Source: Acanthaster planci (lineage: Eukaryota > Echinodermata > Asteroidea > Valvatida > Acanthasteridae). Taken from it: DNA of 64,000 bases. The notes beneath the pieces are model-generated. The model was not told where the DNA came from. It was given only the letters and a program-made list of their open reading frames with translations, and did no database searches. Shown piece after piece: positions 40,301 to 50,786 of the stretch. A program made the position numbers and the translations under genes. Where the stretch lies: NCBI RefSeq assembly GCF_001949145.1, contig NW_019091532.1, positions 316,088-380,087 of the forward strand, in the 5' to 3' direction. Every line of letters starts with the position of its first letter. Positions within the stretch are counted from its first letter, which is position 1.

Positions 40301-43300
40301 TTCAGCAACACTGTCCCTGTTGTGTTCCGTGAGGAGTGCTTGAGTCATTGGTGTGCGAGAGTAGAATACCTCCGCTGTGAGCCGGCAGTGCATGGTGTGC
40401 AGAGCAGACCTAACCCTCCCCTCCTACCCACCGCACCTTGGGGTGGGCCAACCCTCTCACTCTACATGTTCTGTGTAGTTGTGGAAGGGGGGAGGGGTGG
40501 GATGCCTCCAAGGCAGTCTGGTCGATTGATTACACACAATGCCAGGCTTGTGGTGGGGACATTGTCCACCATTTTTGTTTGTCACAATCGCCAAGCAGAT
40601 AGATTCAGAGAGTTGTGGAGTATTGAAGTGTGACATGGCTTGTCATGCTGCTGGTTTTACACATTAACTAGTCAGCTGATGCGTCGTTTGCAAAGGCACT
40701 AGGATACGGTTAAGTGATTTTTGCACTGAATCGCTACCTTAGGAACGATGATGACGAAAGATGAAGTATCCACTTCAGCTGTGCATTTTTTTTGTCTGTA
40801 AGAAGTCTATCACCAAATAGGTCAAATGCGGGGTCTCAAGAATAGAAGTAATGGGGTGACGGATGATGGAGAATACCTTTGTCATAGTTCATGTGAATAG
40901 CCTGTGATTTGGCCTGCAATTTAATGGTGTATGATTGATTTCTGACTAAGTTTTTATTGGCTTGCGGTTGCCATGTGCATGCCTTAATTGGTTTTGCCTT
41001 GTAATTTACTGTAATAATTTGAGTCCAGTAGCTTGATAATTACAACCATTTGAGGGGTTTTGATGAGAACTTTTAGAAATTCATTTCGATGGCATCAAGG
41101 GTAGAATTAATTTCTGCTTCTTTGCACTTTGAAAAAACAATGAATTCAACAGGTCCAACATTGTTGCGGTGGTTCTGTGTGTATGTCTTACTGATTGCCG
41201 TTAATGGGACCACTGAGGCGTTTGTGTTTGCCGCTATGAGCAAAAATGATGTTGACAAGTAAGTTTTCTCTTGATGTGACTTTGAAAAGATTATTGGCAG
41301 AGAAATTTCAAGATGAGATGTTGCAGTATTTGAGATACTCTTTGATTTTACATGGTTTGTGCAGAGAGCTGAGAATGCTGTGTGTGTGTGTTGCTGTGGC
41401 TTGGAACAGTGCATGTACCTATGAAAGCCAGCAGCTAGTGGCTTCAGGCAATCCCCATAGGCTCATGTGTTATCTCTAGCCACAGCCAACTCATCTGGTC
41501 GCAGCCTTTGTATGTGTCTCTTTCCCAAAAAGAAGGGGCTACTTAAACCTATCTGCTTAGCATGGAAGAAAATAATGTTTAGGGAAACAAGGTTACCAGG
41601 AAAATTGTATAATGTATATTTCTTGTGATTGGTTCCCAGGCAGTTTTCACTTAGCTAATAAAAACTTGCTCAGTGATATTTTCTGCTTACCGGCTTCACA
41701 GAACTAAGACAAGGCTTCACAGTGTTGGGTCCAGATGTTGGTGTTCGTTGTTTGTTAACTAAAATGGTACCCTGTCTTGTCTCTGTAGGTACAATAACAA
41801 GATGCTGCTTTTTTCCATCATTTTCCTGTCATCGTCGTGGTTCCTGACTAAAACGTTTGGAAGCGTTGGTTTCATTCTGGCCAACTGCCTCAACATGACA
41901 GCCAGAATAACACATAGGTAGAGTTGTCAAAGGCTGCATCCGAATCTCTTGTCTAGAGCTAGGTCTAGGTCTTCGCTCCATTGGAAATGCGTGGAGACAC
42001 GCAGACAACAGACCTAGCCGTAGCTCTGGAAGCCCCATTTCGGACACGGCCAAAGTGTCATTTGAATTTCTTTACAAGACAACCTTGTTTGCTGAATCAG
42101 CACAAACAGTTTCCAATTCTGGTTTTCACCATCTGAGTTGTTTTACATCATGAAGTGTGACAAAATGCTCTTACATCATTTCCTCTAGTTAATCCAAACT
42201 CTCTTGTATGTATAGAAACTTATGTATGGAAACTTGAGGAATATGGAGTGTCGGGTTATTATAATTTGAATATCTCTCACAATTCAGTTTTGTCTTCTGA
42301 AACAGAGTGAAATCGAAACAGATTGTGTCTAAATTACTGGTTTATTTAAGACCCCTTACTGGTTGAACAGTGCAGGGCAACAAAAGAAATGAGATTGCCT
42401 ACTCCTCCCCAAAAAATAATGAATTATAAATGAAAAAGCAAACCTATTTGTTTCTATTTTCGTTGTGGCATAGCATCTACTTTACAGTCAACTACTACAG
42501 AGGCACAACATTTCAGCCTTTACAAGGTCTGTTACCGTCCACACCGGTACTTTGCACATACCTAGCATCATCGTTTATTACTTACATCTCAGAGGTGAGT
42601 CATCAGCATACAATGTTAACGAGAAGATTTCGGTGTTTTAAAGTCTCCATTTTGGAAGATGAAGTAAATTGGTAGTACAAATAGAAGTTGTTTGTGCCCA
42701 TTTAAAACCGATAGAGAACTTTATGTCACCCTATGTATATAGTTTTGAGTGAGGGTTAATGTTTTAGGACCACAATAGAAAATGTAGTGTTTTTTCAAGG
42801 CTTTCATATGTTGCCTTTGCAACAACCACAATGGCAGGTATTTTACCAATGTTTGAATAATTAATTGTGGTACTTGACAGATATTTATCTTATTTTTAGA
42901 TATTTCAAGGTCTTGGTCAGTCTTCCATAACAGTACTTTCAAAAGTCATCAGAAATGCTAATTAGTTATTGATATGGGCAATCCCAAATGATCGGAATTT
43001 GCTATCTTTGCCGAAATTGTCACCTACATTGAAAATTGACGAGTCAAACAAACAAAACAGTGCACCCAGTGTGAGTGTGCCCTCATTTTTTTCTGCCCTG
43101 GAGTTGTTTGGTTCCTGATAAGGGGGTTTCAAGTAAACAGTGGTGTTTCCAAGCAGGCAGGGATACCGAGTGGCCCCACAAACAAGTGTATCAACCCCTT
43201 TGTAGGGCAATCCATCTCTCCACTGTTGATATTCAAATGAATGAACAACAGACTGTCAGTCAAAGACTAGAGATCTTCCAACCAGCTTCAGTGACTGGTG

Positions 43301-43980
43301 GCTTTTTTCTTAGAGTTCAGTACGACTTTAGTAAACGTTGACGGTGGTTAGCAAGTTTGGACCTGAGGGTTTTTCTGTTGCGTCACCACCTTTAAATAAA
43401 CATAGCAAAAAGGCCTGTTTGATTTTTGCATTTTGTTGTGAGTCCTTTGTCACTGGTGAATTATATTTTCTCTAAAGTTCACTAAACTTTTCACAAAATT
43501 CCTCTAAATCAAGTCTTTAAGTTTAAAGCAAACATGTATTATTATGACAAATTAACACCATAAAATCTTAACATTTGGTTTTAGTGTGACATTTGTTTTC
43601 AATTCTCTAACCTTTTAACTTCATGCCCTGTGTAGTGTTTGGGTTAATTCTTGTGTCTTAACCATAGTTACCTACCGTAACTCTTGTTTTGGTTTCCTGA
43701 TGCCTGGTTTCTGATGCACCCACCACTCTTTAGTGTTAAGTATTTCTCCTAAGCCATTACTGTCTGTTTTTGTCACAGTTCCCCTTATCGTTTCCAATTT
43801 CAGAACAATCTCTGTTGTGATCAAGGCCTCATCTACCGACTAGCACACATAATCATTGGTGGAGTATGCTTACTGGTGGTCCTTGCTACCATTCTGCTTA
43901 CAGAAAGAGAATTGATAAATTTTGTTCTGAACCAGTGGAAAGGAAGAAAGGGGACTGGAAAGGAAAAGAAGGAATCCTAA
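34330..43980 (+). CDS. RFT1: RFT1 homolog, ER membrane protein of N-glycosylation
   Basis: Polytopic ER protein needed for the dolichol-linked Man5GlcNAc2 step of N-glycosylation. It has been proposed to flip the lipid-linked oligosaccharide; that direct role is disputed. Exons: 34330-34425, 34845-34930, 35444-35560, 36399-36588, 37341-37442, 37637-37771, 38033-38108, 39284-39465, 39815-39959, 41153-41258, 41789-41917, 42474-42594, 43804-43980. All are GT-AG in consistent phase; 553 residues versus 541 in human. The start ATG follows GACATC and opens a Ser-rich tail ([20 protein letters not shown]) longer than the human one. Conserved blocks: [17 protein letters not shown] (R78 is the counterpart of human R67, mutated in RFT1-CDG), [62 protein letters not shown] and [10 protein letters not shown]. 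Repeated hydrophobic segments fit a 12-helix or larger MOP-type fold. The C-terminus is Lys-rich and cytosolic-like ([12 protein letters not shown]). Confidence 0.96.
35264..35394 (+). mobile_element. About 130-bp MITE-like repeat in RFT1 intron 2
   Basis: From GGCCGTGTCCAAAACAGGCT to GATTCGGATGCAGCC. It matches the reverse complement of 41928-42058 along its whole length, including CTTCCAGAGCTA, CATTTCCA.TGGAGCGAAG and a CTAG-rich core. The ends are roughly inverted (GGCYGYRTCCGAAW). Confidence 0.75.
36671..36776. repeat. Foldback with perfect 16-bp ends
   Basis: CACACTTTGTTTACAT (36671-36686) and its exact reverse complement ATGTAAACAAAGTGTG (36761-36776) are 74 bases apart, with further imperfect pairing inside (CCTATGG.GC and GC..CCATAGG). 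It is in RFT1 intron 4, 24 bases from a tRNA-like unit. Confidence 0.75.
36801..36870 (-). repeat. tRNA-derived SINE-like unit in RFT1 intron 4
   Basis: Read on the minus strand it begins GGGGCTGGATAGCTCAGTTG, then GTAGAGCATTAACATGG. The A box TAGCTCAGTTGGTAGAGC is excellent. The B-box position holds a degraded AGTTAAAATTCC. It is not a functional tRNA. It is similar to the units at 62242-62625. Confidence 0.6.
39598..39780. mobile_element. MITE-like repeat in RFT1 intron 8
   Basis: Shares GGTTACCAG, TTTATATTTCCTGTGGTTGG and a TGCTTAACTT-like left end with 41535-41712, and more distantly with 21598-21836. Boundaries are approximate. Confidence 0.45.
41535..41712. mobile_element. MITE-like repeat in RFT1 intron 10
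   Basis: Contains CTGCTTAGCATGG, AGGTTACCAGGAAAATTG and TGTATATTTCTTGTGATTGG in the same order as the repeat at 39598-39780, ending near TGCTTACCGGCTTCACAGAA. Boundaries are approximate. Confidence 0.45.
41928..42058 (-). mobile_element. About 130-bp MITE-like repeat in RFT1 intron 11
   Basis: Inverted copy of the repeat at 35264-35394. It runs from GGCTGCATCCGAATCTCTTG to TTTCGGACACGGCC, starting only ten bases after the exon 11 donor. Confidence 0.75.
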
Positions 43981-44971
43981 GGAATACTTTTCTGTGGACC
44001 GTTGACGGATTCAAAGTATACCTCTCTTCGTTATGCAGTGCTACTCTTTACGTCCACTGGAAGCCTAGAGAATTTAAAGCATAGCAAGTGCGTGAACTTA
44101 AAACATAATAAGCGGCTTTGTCCAAGCAAGCCTGGTTTCGTGTACCAAAGTTGTTAAAAATACCTTTTCATTTCTGTGCTACTGTAGCATCCTCAGAATG
44201 GTTTAAGTCAGTTGTTACGTAAAACCAACTGTTAAGGTGCTTGACAGCCAAGACATGCTAATGCTTTCATAGAACATGGAGATCTGGGACTAGACCAGAC
44301 TTGAATAGCACCACGAGAAAGGACTTGTCCTACCACAATGATCAGTCTCATAATTTGTCTCCTTTCTTGCTCATCGATTGACCTCATTATTCAAATTATT
44401 TATGGAATGTGTCAGTTTCCATATGTTTGGGTTTAGATATTTATATCCTGTTCTTCAAGTGGTTCAGTTAATCTATTGGGTTAAGGAATACCTCTCCGTT
44501 CTTGGTTCACCCTTTAAAAAAATGGTTTTGTTATTCATTTAATTAGTCAAGTTTCAATCATTGCTGAAATTCCTTTTAGTATGGAACAAGCTGCATGTTT
44601 TGTCTCATTCTGTGTAACATTTGATGGGTCCTTTAAGACTTATGAACTTTGATTGTTTACATGTAAACAATTTTCGCATAGAGTATAATATGTGCGACAG
44701 TCCATAATTGCCGTTATCAGTAATGTCATTGTATAAGAAATTTTCTTCCCCAAAAAGAAAAGATTTCAACCGTACATGTAGGTGTAATCCATTTGTTGGC
44801 GTCAGTGCAATGCAACCAGGCCTTGGAAACATGATTTACAAGGATGTGGGAAATATTTTCAACATGGTGGTCTCGGTGTTTGTAGTCTTTTACAAGTGTT
44901 TGGAAACTAATCAAAATATATTTTATTGAAGTGGACAACCAAAAATGTTATTTATGCAAAATGGCATTTGT

Positions 44972-44977
44972 AATAAA
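44972..44977 (+). terminator. Candidate RFT1 poly(A) signal
   Basis: AATAAA about 990 bases past the RFT1 stop codon, followed by T-rich and GT-containing sequence. It is the clearest canonical hexamer downstream of this gene. Confidence 0.5.
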
Positions 44978-45726
44978 CCATTTTAAATGGTCACTACATT
45001 TATTTTTGTCGGTTTGATGAGTTAATTGGTGCAGTGTTAGTCTTGTACTTTTCTATTTGAACTTTGGTATCGACTTTCAAGTATAAGCTGTTTATTTCTT
45101 CAATCCCTAAGTATGCTGAAATGTTACCTACCTCTTTACAAGCAGTAGCGTCTTTGGAACAGTATCGAATACCAGGTGCAAGGCAAGCCGTGTTACATGG
45201 ACAACTATTGTGGTTACCTTGTGAACTTACAACTTAAGAGCCTTCGGTAACTTAAGATGGTCCGTGCGAGAGGTTTTGCTCTAGAGTTCTGCCTTCAAAG
45301 CTGGCGGTGTGTAGGGAGTACCGTCCTATATCTGCACCGACGCTTTGATCGCGTGAATAGTATATAGTGCTTGGTAGTGTGGATTTCCTTGGACGGTAAA
45401 CAGCAACAAATTTTGGCATCAAGTTTACACATGCCGGTCGCACTGGCACTAGTTCAAATCTTTGGGTTATAAAACATTTTGCTCAATCGTTGACCTCGAT
45501 GTGGCCGCTCATGTTTGTGCAGTCAGATGCCTGGCACTTGACGGTTACTACTTTCTTGATTTTTTTCTCGATGATTGCTCAGTAATCAAAACAACTAACA
45601 GTTTTAAACCGTAGATATTTGGTGCAAGTGAAATTAGCTTTGGGCTTTTGCAGTTGCTGTAGGGGTACAACATATGTTTTGAGTTGTACTTCCTTGGCAA
45701 TGGAAACATTTCTGCTGGAAGCAAAT

Positions 45727-45942
45727 CAGTGGCGTAGCTGGGGAGCTGGAGGCACGCCCCCCCCCATTCCCGGTGGCCCCCCGGGTGCCCCCCCCCCCAA
45801 AAAAAACGGATGAATGACTATTGAACAAGGCCAACGAAAACTTTCCCCCAAAAAACACACTACTGAAAGCTGGTGCCCCCCATAAGATGCTGGTGCCCTT
45901 TGTAACCCCCCCCCCTCCAGTAAAATCGTAGCTACGCTACTG
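45727..45942. mobile_element. hAT-like MITE with CAGTGGCGTAGC ends and 8-bp target duplication
   Basis: 216 bases starting CAGTGGCGTAGCTGGGG and ending GTAGCTACGCTACTG. It is flanked by AAGCAAAT (45719-45726) and GAGCAAAT (45943-45950), an 8-base target duplication with one difference. CAG-type ends and 8-base duplications are typical of hAT elements. The interior has long C runs and no gene. Related copies start at 47350 and 52552. Confidence 0.82.
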
Positions 45943-46043
45943 GAGCAAATCACAAGTTACGTATAGCTTGCACCAATGCACGAATTACATGCAGAAATGG
46001 AAGCTTGGTAGGATGACGTCACGATCCCAACCAATCAATCGAG

Positions 46044-46307
46044 CTATAAGATGAAATTACTTTTTCTGCGTTTAGCCCTAGGCTGAACGATTTTGCCGCG
46101 TGGATCGTCCGTGACAAATTCGGTGATCGCGGTCAGTGTAAACGGATAATCCCATAATGTTTGAATTATTCCTTTCAACCGCAGACCGTTATCCGGATTA
46201 TCTCTTCCCAGTCGGCTTATAAAAGCAGTGATGTTGGTTGACATAAAATCTGAAAGTGATGGCATTTGATATTTCCCGTCCCAAGCAAAGATGGCTCTTG
46301 TTAGCAT
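46044..46307 (-). CDS. Unassigned 87-codon open frame
   Basis: Starts with ATG (MLTRAIFAWDGKYQMPSLSD) and ends RAKRRKSNFIL before a stop. Residue composition is balanced, with a basic C-terminus, more protein-like than the other intergenic frames. I recognise no family. It could be an exon of an unrecognised gene, a fragment of an old mobile-element protein, or chance. No splice context or neighbour supports it. Confidence 0.2.
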   Translation of the reverse strand: MLTRAIFAWDGKYQMPSLSDFMSTNITAFISRLGRDNPDNGLRLKGIIQTLWDYPFTLTAITEFVTDDPRGKIVQPRAKRRKSNFIL

Positions 46308-47349
46308 TATAGATTATACGGGCATCGGTTTATTCGAGAGTTTATACGTTGGGTGGTGACATATTACATTTGGCAGTTTGGCACACCCATGTCTGTTTTT
46401 TTATGTAGCTTTCTAAATGTCGCATCTTTGAAGAGTGGCTATGGAAGTGGGCGTCAAACTTGTCTGAACCATTGCTAAACACATCTCTCTTTTGTATTGT
46501 ATTGTTTTATTTTTCTAGGCAACGGATTACTGGCCAATGAATAGCAAAAGTAATTCTCTACTTCTCGGATGCCTGGGCAAAGCAAAGAAAATGGCAATTC
46601 AATCTGTATTTGAAAAACAAAACGCAGCCTCCGTAAGTTTTGATGGATTAGGCCTAGCTATATGAAAAACATCTCATTGGTAGAAAAAAAACATTATTTG
46701 CACACCATTCATCGGCCGAATGAATCTTCGTTTTTTTCTTTCTTTTTGGATTTGGTGTGTTTATCCAACGCTCCAACAAGCTCGACACCTTTTTAGGGGA
46801 GTACAGACCAGTTACTATTGACACAGTGGCTGGGTGTCACCTGGCCCGGTCATGAAGGTTGCCGGCAATGCACTTCACGTTGCCATCACTACGAAATGAC
46901 TACGGGCGCCACAAACACCCACATCTATACCGAGGAAACACTTGGTTGTGCGGCGTGGGTTGCCGTGTGCCATGGACCTCATGTATATAATGATGTTAAA
47001 TTGTCAAGTTAACTACTTCGAGAGCAACTCTGTCACTCCACAGTTTCAAGTGGCATGACTGCAGACCTCTTTTCGACATGTGAGAAAATAGGACTGCCAA
47101 TGAATCGCAACTTGGAGAGAAGTAAGAGATGCTCTGAAATGTTGATGTATGACACTGCTTAGTGACTCAAGTGGTCGCTTTCTGCCAGAAAAACTGAGGT
47201 AAGATTTGACATGTTTAAGGCTTCACGGTAATCAAATTTCATCTGAAATTATTATGTCATAGTTGGTAGAAATTAAAAAATAAATTCAATTTCATTTCTT
47301 AAGTGGACAAAACATTAATTCGCATCTGGAAAACTATTTTAAAACGTCT

Positions 47350-47535
47350 CAGTGGCGTAATGGGGGGGGGGCACGTGCCTCCAACCTATGTCCACGCCCC
47401 TGAATCCCCCCTTTGAAAGTTAGAAATGCACGCAACGTATGTGCAAACGTTGATCTACCCTTCAGTGCACCCCCCAAACAAAAACAGCGTGCACTCAGGT
47501 GACTTTCAGAAATTCCAACTCCTATTGCGCTACTG
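47350..47535. mobile_element. hAT-like MITE, second CAGTGGCGTA copy
   Basis: Starts CAGTGGCGTAATGGGGGG and ends ATTGCGCTACTG, the same type of ends as the element at 45727. The flanks (AAACGTCT and ACATGTTT) match at only five of eight positions, so the target duplication is not convincing. The interior has C and G runs. Confidence 0.65.
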
Positions 47536-47710
47536 ACATGTTTTTGTTCGTTACAAGCAAGACAAAAAAAAAAAAGTTAAAGCATGCATGATACACTGTA
47601 CTAGAATTTGAATATTCGAAATCCCCAGAGCTCACCTGCAGAAACATCTTACAATAATTCTCCTGATTGGAAAGGTTTTGTTGTACATTCTGAATTAAAA
47701 CGAATGTTGG

Positions 47711-47934
47711 TAAGGGCAGACCCAGAGCCATTTTTGCCGGGGGGAACAGACTTTGGGGGTGGGGTAACATTTGGAATGGTTTTAATGTAACTTTTATAGC
47801 CTTTCTTATGAGTGAGGCTATGCTTGTTACTCAGTTTTGGAAGAAAAAAAAACGACGTCGCCTTTCGCTTATTATTTTGGGAGCTCCTTCTGGTGGGGAG
47901 GGACCCCATCGATCCAACCCCAAATCCGCCCTTG
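47711..47934. mobile_element. MITE with YAAGGGCRGA ends and 7-bp target duplication
   Basis: 224 bases from TAAGGGCAGACCCAGAGCC to the inverted end GGGGTTGG..CAAATCCGCCCTTG. It is directly flanked by ATGTTGG at 47704-47710 and again at 47935-47941. The short open frames crossing it on both strands are by-products of the element. Confidence 0.75.
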
Positions 47935-50671
47935 ATGTTGGGTGTAAGGCAGAGATGGCGCAAGTCAGCAAATTTTGGCGTTTGTGGTTGTTGAAGAAAT
48001 TCCTTGCCCTTTGGGAAAAAAAGGAAAAAAGGAAGTGTTGCCACTCGAACTTGTTGCTGATCAACATCACAGTATATGGCACTTTTGTGAGGTTATTTTT
48101 CCAGACCCCAAAAACCTATAGTTTGCCATTTTTATGTTTTAGATAAATGTCGCCGATGGTTGTGTCCGATGAAATAACCTCTCACAAGAGGTACAGATGT
48201 AACTGGCCCCCCTCCTTTGTAAGAGGTATCTCCTCCGTGTGTGTTATTGGGGTCTTTAGCAGCGAAGCAAGTTCGTAGCAAGGACACAAATTCTGCATCT
48301 ATCTTTTTCTCTGTTGTAACATATCATGTGGAACGTGTGCCCGATGAAATTAGTAATCAAGGAAAAAATGGTCATGTGATCGGCAACTTTTTTATCCAGT
48401 GTCATGGTTTGTTCCTATCTTCCATCATTTCTAATGGTTCGTCATATCTGACTAAATCGTGCAAGTGAAAGGTAACGGGGAAGGATGTGGCGGACCAGCA
48501 AGTTGTGCGGCCATTTCTACGCCAGTAGGCCTATATAAGCGTGGAAGTAATGCTCTGAAGTTGTTACAAAGTCCTCAAGTTGTTCTGCCTTACCTCTCTC
48601 GTTTTCACCGTTCCATATTCGTATATGCCAATGTAAGTTGATCTACTTGAAGTTTCCGTTCAAGCAAACGAATTCACCATTCATAGGCGAGTTCTCTTTG
48701 ACCATTTTTCAATACCTCCTGTTTAATCAAGGGCAGCGATATGTTTACTAAAAGTCTAATCATTCTGGATTCGCGCTATCAATAGATTAACCAAACACAC
48801 GGGAATTTGGCCGATAATAGTCCGAGCAAATGTTGCCTCGGTTGTACCCATGAACGAAGCTGTTTTATATCTGGGTCCTGGCCCAATTCCGTAAGTTACA
48901 AGCAATAACGTTGGCAGGGAAACACAGCCTGAACAGGAGTAAACAAAGTTCCCTTAAATCTTGATGCTGACCTGAACCTTAAAATAACAATAATACTAAA
49001 ATTCAGGTCACGAATCGGTGGTATTTTATGAAATCAACACGGCCGACGGTCTCGTAGGAGCTGAGCAGGGCTGGGCTTACTAGCCCCAGTATAAGGCTGA
49101 TCTGAATTATTTTCCGCTTTTAAGCGAAAAACCTAATAATTTGCAAGAAACGATTTAAGGTACAAAATGACTCCAACAATTACTTTCATAATATCTTCTA
49201 CTGTTTGGTGTAAATACATTCCGTTATAAGGGGTCTCCTTAAAAAAAAATTTTGGCCATTTCCAGACGAAAGTTTATTGTACTCCAGGGATGCCTTGTGT
49301 TCCCTTAATTTTCCATTGAGAATAGACCATTACAACGTAAAGAGAAGATAAATCGGTAAACTAACAAAACGGTCATGTGATGCAAAATAAAGACGTTTGC
49401 GTTGTTTTTGATGAAACTAAATCGTTCTATAATTTCTGAGCTTTATTTCGAGACAATGTTTCAGCGGGTCAGCATGTATGTAGGCCTATCTTATGTTATA
49501 GGAGACACAGTTCTTTAAACATAGTTTCCAAGTATTTTCTGATTCCAATTATTTAAGGGATGGACAAGAACACTGTCGTTACCAATACCTTCGTTTCTGG
49601 GGGGGGTGCATGTTACTGGTAAATACATTTTTCTGTGTCTATTGAACCCAGTATCATTCCATGACATTAGCCTGTTTCCTCAGAAGGTTTATTAGAAAAG
49701 AGGTTTGCTGATAAATATCCGGTTTTTCTTCAATATAACAGTGTACAAGGCGACGATGTCCCAGTTTTTCTACCCCGCTGTGTAATGTTCGGCATTCGGT
49801 CCGTTGGATTCGGAACTTAAAGCTATCTCGAGGCACTGCAGGCTTGTCATCGTCACGGTAGCGCACCGTACATGCCGCTCACGGGTCAAATACACGCCCT
49901 ACGTACTCTCGCAGGCATTACATCGCTCGTCACACCGTCCCTGGGTGTCATGATTAATGTGCATAATTCATGTGATTATTTAAACATCACGGCAGACTTA
50001 CCTCCTAGGACGACATGTCTGGCGGCTCTTTGGACGAAAGTTTAAAATGTTTACACCGAGCGCTTGCATTTATTTATGACTGATCGTAAATCGCGTAACG
50101 ATTTTCCAAGTGTTACAATCACAGCTGTATTGACCTTTATTCGTCGGACTTTGAGGAATATAGGCCAGTTAGTTTTGACAGTAAAATAAAGCTCTTGGCC
50201 TCACCAAAGCCCCTGGACTCCCTCCGGAGCCAGAAACTATCTTAAAAGTATCCTGAGACTGACATCTTAGTTGGGAACTGTTTGTGAGAAATTTTTAAAT
50301 ACGTGGCCTATTTCGAACATGCTCAAATGCGTACCAAGGGAGCAAAACTGACGAAGTTGTGGCACAGTAACCTACTTTAAAAAAAAAATAACATTAAAAA
50401 TATTCGCCATGCTCAGCATTTTTTTGTGAATCATCACAAAATGCATGCTTAGGATCGGTGTTCTTTCCACTTGACCTTACTATTACTTCACTTTATTGTA
50501 ACGTACAAGTTAAAATGTGTGATTCACAATTACGTAAATAGCACGGTTGTGGATAGGCCGACTTAACCTCAGCGCCCGATCAACCATAGTCGGCAAGGTA
50601 TAGCCAATGTGTCCAGAGGCCTGCGAAAATTAGTGGCCTCTCATAAAAGATACAAGGCCGACCATAAACTA

Positions 50672-50707
50672 ATAATCAATCAACCAACCAATCAGTCAGT
50701 CAGTCAG

Positions 50708-50770
<63 letters not shown>

Positions 50771-50786
50771 ATCAATCAATCAATCT
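50672..50786. repeat. (AATC)n microsatellite
   Basis: About 25 consecutive tetranucleotides of the CAAT/AATC type with a few variants (CAACCAACC, CAGTCAGT, ATCGATC). It is in the spacer upstream of the CNBD2-like gene. Confidence 0.95.

Noticed and set aside
47649-48146. Several overlapping frames of 60-131 codons on both strands
   Set aside because: They cross the MITE at 47711-47934 and its flanks; low-complexity translations (F/K-rich) are expected from it.
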